From NCBI RefSeq assembly GCF_900116705.1, contig NZ_FPBP01000014.1, positions 34,666 to 98,665 of the forward strand: 64,000 nucleotides of DNA, written 5' to 3'. The DNA comes from Halomonas korlensis (GTDB lineage Bacteria; Pseudomonadota; Gammaproteobacteria; Pseudomonadales; Halomonadaceae). Shown here one piece after another: positions 61,097-64,000 of the stretch (positions within the stretch are counted from its first letter, which is position 1; each line of letters opens with the position of its first letter). The notes under the pieces were generated by a model, which was not told the DNA's origin, ran no database searches, and saw only the letters and a program-made list of their open reading frames with translations. Position numbers and translations under genes: made by a program.

Positions 61097-61172
<76 letters not shown>

Positions 61173-61224
61173 GTATCTGCCTTGCAACCATTCCTTGCGA
61201 GTGGCCTTCGCGACAGCGGGCGCC

Positions 61225-61253
61225 ATGATAGCGAATACAGCACCGCCTGGCAA
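61225..61253 (-). promoter_or_regulatory. Promoter of tRNA-Trp-secE-nusG
   Basis: On the minus strand TTGCCA (61248-61253) and TATCAT (61225-61230) are separated by 17 bp. It lies between the tRNA-Thr terminator and tRNA-Trp, so this unit has its own start. Confidence 0.65.
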
Positions 61254-61282
61254 CCCCTCCACGGCCCCACATGAGCCGACGA

Positions 61283-61312
61283 GAAAAAGAAAAGGCGAGC
61301 CAGGCTCGCCTT
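61283..61312 (-). terminator. Terminator after tRNA-Thr
   Basis: On the minus strand AAGGCGAGCC pairs with GGCTCGCCTT, followed by TTCTTTTTC. It lies 8 bp after tRNA-Thr and ends the Tyr-Gly-Thr tRNA transcript. Confidence 0.85.
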
Positions 61313-61319
61313 CTCGATA

Positions 61320-61394
61320 TGGAGCTCATGGACGGATTTGAACCGTCGACCTCACCCTTACCAAGGGTGTGCTCTACCCCTGAGCTACATGAGC
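61320..61394 (-). tRNA. tRNA-Thr (anticodon GGT)
   Basis: A 75-nt cloverleaf begins GCTCATG and ends CATGAGC-T-CCA. The anticodon loop TTGGTAA gives GGT. It is the last tRNA of the Tyr-Gly-Thr group. Confidence 0.95.
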
Positions 61395-61440
61395 GCAACT
61401 TGCTGCACACGTCACATTACAAATATTGCAATGCCACAGA

Positions 61441-61514
<74 letters not shown>

Positions 61515-61561
61515 ATGCCCACTCTACTTGCACACCCGACAACTCGGGCGACGACGCAATC

Positions 61562-61645
<84 letters not shown>

Positions 61646-61657
61646 AGATGGCCATGC

Positions 61658-61685
61658 ACTCTACCACCTTCTCTTCCGATGTCAA
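61658..61685 (-). promoter_or_regulatory. Promoter of the tRNA-Tyr-Gly-Thr operon
   Basis: On the minus strand a perfect -35 TTGACA (61680-61685) and a -10 TAGAGT (61658-61663) are separated by 16 bp, just upstream of tRNA-Tyr. Confidence 0.65.
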
Positions 61686-61767
61686 GTTGCTGTTTCACAA
61701 AGCTTCTTGCCATATGAAAGTCATGAGCCCGGCTCAATCCCATCACCTCGGAACGCGGCGCATTTTG

Positions 61768-62607
61768 TCAAAGCAGCATGGAGAATGCAAGCGCTGCGCG
61801 GATCTTTTCCAGCGAAACCGGTGGGGGGATACGCGGCGCACCCGACATCTTGCCGGCGCGCTCTGCCGCTGTCAGGGGAAAACAGGCCTCGAGCCCTCCG
61901 TAAACCATGTCCGGCCATACGGCATGGGGCACCTGAATGCCTCGCGAGACTACCCGCGCGTCGCCCCCCGTGAGCAGCATCGGCAAGGCAACGTCCTCGC
62001 GATCACAGACTTCACTGTAGATGCGATTGACGGCGCTCACGGCCGCCATATAGATGCCATGGTTAACCGCCTCAACCGTGCGCTTTCCCGGCAGCAACAG
62101 CTCTTCCGCTTCGCTGTCGGGGTCGATGGCGACGTTACGGGTCCCTAGCTGAAGACTCTCTTTCATCAACCGCAGGCCAGGCAAGATGTAGCCGCCTAAG
62201 TGGCGCCCGCCGGGCAGCACGAAATCGATGGTAATGGCGCTGCCACAATCAACGCTGCAACAGCCCCCTGCCAGCTGATAGCTGGCCAAGGTCCCCAACC
62301 AGCGATCGACACCTAACCGGGCCGGCTCCTCATAACCATTGACGACACCTAGCGCTTCGGGTGTCGAGCGGGCAACGTGAACCACACCGACTTGCCTACG
62401 CAGCAGGCTTACGGTTTCCTCAAGCACGGCACGACGCGCCACGCTGGAAATACGCACCGCCTCCACCACATCCAGATCGGGGATATCCGACCCAGGGCGC
62501 CACTCTTCACGTGTCCAGACAGCTCCACGAGAACGGATCTCACTGCTGTCGGCATCCTTCAATCGCCATTTCGATAGCGTATTGCCGATGTCGAGATCCA
62601 GTATCAT
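61768..62607 (-). CDS. coaX: Type III pantothenate kinase
   Basis: The enzyme phosphorylates pantothenate, the first step of coenzyme A synthesis. The 279-residue product has the ASKHA fold: DIGNTLSKWRL at residues 6-16, the pantothenate-binding GVDRWLGTLASYQLAGG block, and SVDCGSAITIDFV. Its start overlaps the birA stop in ATGA form, an arrangement common in pseudomonads and halomonads. Confidence 0.95.
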   Translation of the reverse strand: MILDLDIGNTLSKWRLKDADSSEIRSRGAVWTREEWRPGSDIPDLDVVEAVRISSVARRAVLEETVSLLRRQVGVVHVARSTPEALGVVNGYEEPARLGVDRWLGTLASYQLAGGCCSVDCGSAITIDFVLPGGRHLGGYILPGLRLMKESLQLGTRNVAIDPDSEAEELLLPGKRTVEAVNHGIYMAAVSAVNRIYSEVCDREDVALPMLLTGGDARVVSRGIQVPHAVWPDMVYGGLEACFPLTAAERAGKMSGAPRIPPPVSLEKIRAALAFSMLL

Positions 62608-63587
62608 GAGCGTCCACGCACGCTAACCTCTCCTCCTACGAGTCGGCGACGCAGATCTCCCTGGCGCACCCAAAGATTGCCTGCGGCATCAACACTTTCC
62701 GCGATGCCCGTTTCACGCTCGTTGCCCCTGAGAATATCAACCTGGTGCCCGGCAAACGCATGGCGAGCGTTCCACTCCTCCTGCCAGTAACCGAACCCCT
62801 GATGCTCAAACTCGGCCATCAGCGGCAATAACCTTTCCAACAGCTCCACCGCCAGGATATTACGTGTGAGCCCAGGTGCCTGGTCATGCACAGCCGCGAC
62901 GGGTTGATCGAATCCAATACGGAATTCAGCAGGCAAGTCAACGTTGATCCCCACTCCGACAACGGCCTCACAGGGCCCGGCGGCGTCACCACTGATCTCC
63001 ACCAGAATACCGGCAAGCTTGCCCCACTCACCTCCCGGGGAGGCCAACAGCACATCATTGGGCCACTTGAGCAAGGCTCGTGCCCCATGACGCTCGAGCA
63101 CCTGTGCGACGACAACACCAATGGCCAGGCTCAACCCCTCCAGGGCCGCGACACCTGTCTCGAATCGCCAGCCCACCGAGAACATCAGCGTTCGTCCCCA
63201 GGGAGTTGTCCAGACACGCCCGCGACGGCCACGCCCGGCACTCTGCTGCTCCACTAGACAGACTTCGCCATGCCCGGCGCCCTGTTCGAAACGTTCGCGG
63301 AGATAAGCGTTGGTCGAAGGCAGCGTCTCTTCTACAAAGAGCTGCACCAGTTGCCGACGGGCCTGTCGCGACAGAGCCGAAACTATCTGACTGCCGTCGA
63401 GCAACTCGAGTGGCTGTGCCAGGCGATACCCCTGGCCCTTTACCGTCTCCATGGGGATGCCCAGCGCCTCGAGCTTTTTTAACTGTTTCCAGACGGCAGC
63501 CCGAGAGACCCCGAGGTGTTCGCCTAGCTGTTGGCCGGAATGGAAGTTCCCATCACTCAGCAGACGAATCAAGTCACCGATGGTCAT
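62604..63587 (-). CDS. birA: Biotin-protein ligase and biotin operon repressor
   Basis: BirA attaches biotin to the carboxyl carrier protein and can repress biotin genes. The 327-residue product has a winged helix at the N-terminus (LGEHLGVSRAAVWKQLKKLEALG), the biotin-binding loop SAGRGRRGRVWTTPWG and KWPNDVLL, and a C-terminal SH3-like part. I chose the ATG at 63587 since a GGGG lies 7 nt upstream; another ATG is two codons earlier. Confidence 0.95.
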   Translation of the reverse strand: MTIGDLIRLLSDGNFHSGQQLGEHLGVSRAAVWKQLKKLEALGIPMETVKGQGYRLAQPLELLDGSQIVSALSRQARRQLVQLFVEETLPSTNAYLRERFEQGAGHGEVCLVEQQSAGRGRRGRVWTTPWGRTLMFSVGWRFETGVAALEGLSLAIGVVVAQVLERHGARALLKWPNDVLLASPGGEWGKLAGILVEISGDAAGPCEAVVGVGINVDLPAEFRIGFDQPVAAVHDQAPGLTRNILAVELLERLLPLMAEFEHQGFGYWQEEWNARHAFAGHQVDILRGNERETGIAESVDAAGNLWVRQGDLRRRLVGGEVSVRGRS

Positions 63588-63706
63588 GCGCATGCCCCAG
63601 ACCGGAAAAGCCCATATTCTAGCTGAACGATGCCAGCACCGGAAATGAACCATTTAGAGAAGCCCGATAGAATCCGAGCACATCACTTTCCTTCCATGCA
63701 CACGCA

Positions 63707-63735
63707 GACCCCCGCGCCTTGTGGGCGCGGGGGTC
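63707..63735 (-). terminator. Terminator after the rRNA operon
   Basis: A perfect 12-bp GC stem (GACCCCCGCGCC/GGCGCGGGGGTC) with a 5-nt loop lies just after 5S rRNA and before birA. No T tract follows. Confidence 0.7.
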
Positions 63736-63744
63736 GGGATAGGG

Positions 63745-63863
63745 TGCCTGACGATGACCTACTCTCGCATGGGGAGACCCCACACTACCATCGGCGCTGA
63801 GCGGTTTCACTGCTGAGTTCGGCAAGGGATCAGGTGGTTCCCGCACGCTGTGGTCGTCAGGCG
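63745..63863 (-). rRNA. rrf: 5S ribosomal RNA
   Basis: The 119-nt sequence matches gammaproteobacterial 5S rRNA. GCCTGACGA at its 5' end pairs with TCGTCAGGC at its 3' end. CCGAACTCAGCAGTGAAAC and CGCCGATGGTAGTGTGGGG are the conserved loops. Ends are placed by comparison with E. coli and may be off by one or two bases. Confidence 0.95.
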
Positions 63864-63936
63864 AAAAGCGGTGAATCATGCTGGCGTGATACGCCGGGCG
63901 TTCCGGCGCGCGGGTCGCAGACCCCTTGGGTGTTAT

Positions 63937-64000
63937 ATGGTCAAGCCTCACGGGCCATTAGTACACGTTAGCTCAACGCCTTGCGGCGCGTCCACACCGT
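63937..64000 (-). rRNA. rrl: 23S ribosomal RNA, 3' end only
   Basis: The last 64 bases of 23S are present in reverse, with GTACTAATGGCCCGTGAGGCTTGACC at its 3' end, the usual final segment. The rest of the rRNA operon lies beyond the window. The 73-bp spacer to 5S holds nothing recognisable. Confidence 0.93.

Overview
The window comes from a high-GC gammaproteobacterium. The protein sequences, the acidic bias of several proteins, the class Ib nrdHIEF genes and the gene order all fit a halomonad (Halomonadaceae), but genus level is an inference because no 16S sequence is present. It is a chromosomal segment. I saw no insertion sequence, prophage, CRISPR array or origin.

Layout. Positions 1-2255 hold the promoter-proximal part of a class Ib ribonucleotide reductase operon (nrdH-nrdI-nrdE, minus strand, nrdE cut by the window edge), preceded by a pair of NrdR boxes 31 bp apart. 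ispB (octaprenyl diphosphate synthase) and a tRNA-Pro follow on the plus strand. Positions 3738-7876 carry a lower-GC alpha/beta hydrolase, a DASS-type carboxylate transporter, a phospholipase D-family lipoprotein and a small membrane protein, all on the minus strand. Positions 8001-11897 carry an Lgt-like/TlpA fusion and rapA.

Positions 11894-21691 form the most interesting accessory block. It contains a YfcH-like epimerase, an FAD amine oxidase, a MerR-family regulator of the LitR/CarH type, a DNA photolyase, a SnoaL-like protein, and a tightly overlapped run of SDR, FAD oxidoreductase, DUF1365, cyclopropane fatty acid synthase and DUF2878 genes. TTGTACA or TGTACA motifs occur at three places in it. 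The regulator lacks the residues that CarH uses to hold B12. The block looks like a light or photo-oxidative stress regulon that combines DNA repair with membrane lipid remodelling. fabA-fabB come next, then plsC with a degenerate RmlD-like partner, ssb, a YajR-like MFS transporter and uvrA.

From 30.5 kb to the end everything is on the minus strand. In transcription order it is: the 3' end of 23S rRNA, 5S rRNA, birA, coaX, tRNA-Tyr, -Gly, -Thr and -Trp, secE-nusG, rplKA, rplJL, rpoBC, rpsLG-fusA-tuf, the S10 operon, the spc operon with secY, and the alpha operon ending with rplQ. This is nearly the whole transcription and translation core in one run. Regulatory structures visible there include consensus promoters for the str and S10 operons, an L10 leader, a terminator-like attenuator between rplL and rpoB, a strong hairpin between rpmJ and rpsM, and an empty slot where tufB sits in E. 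coli and Pseudomonas.
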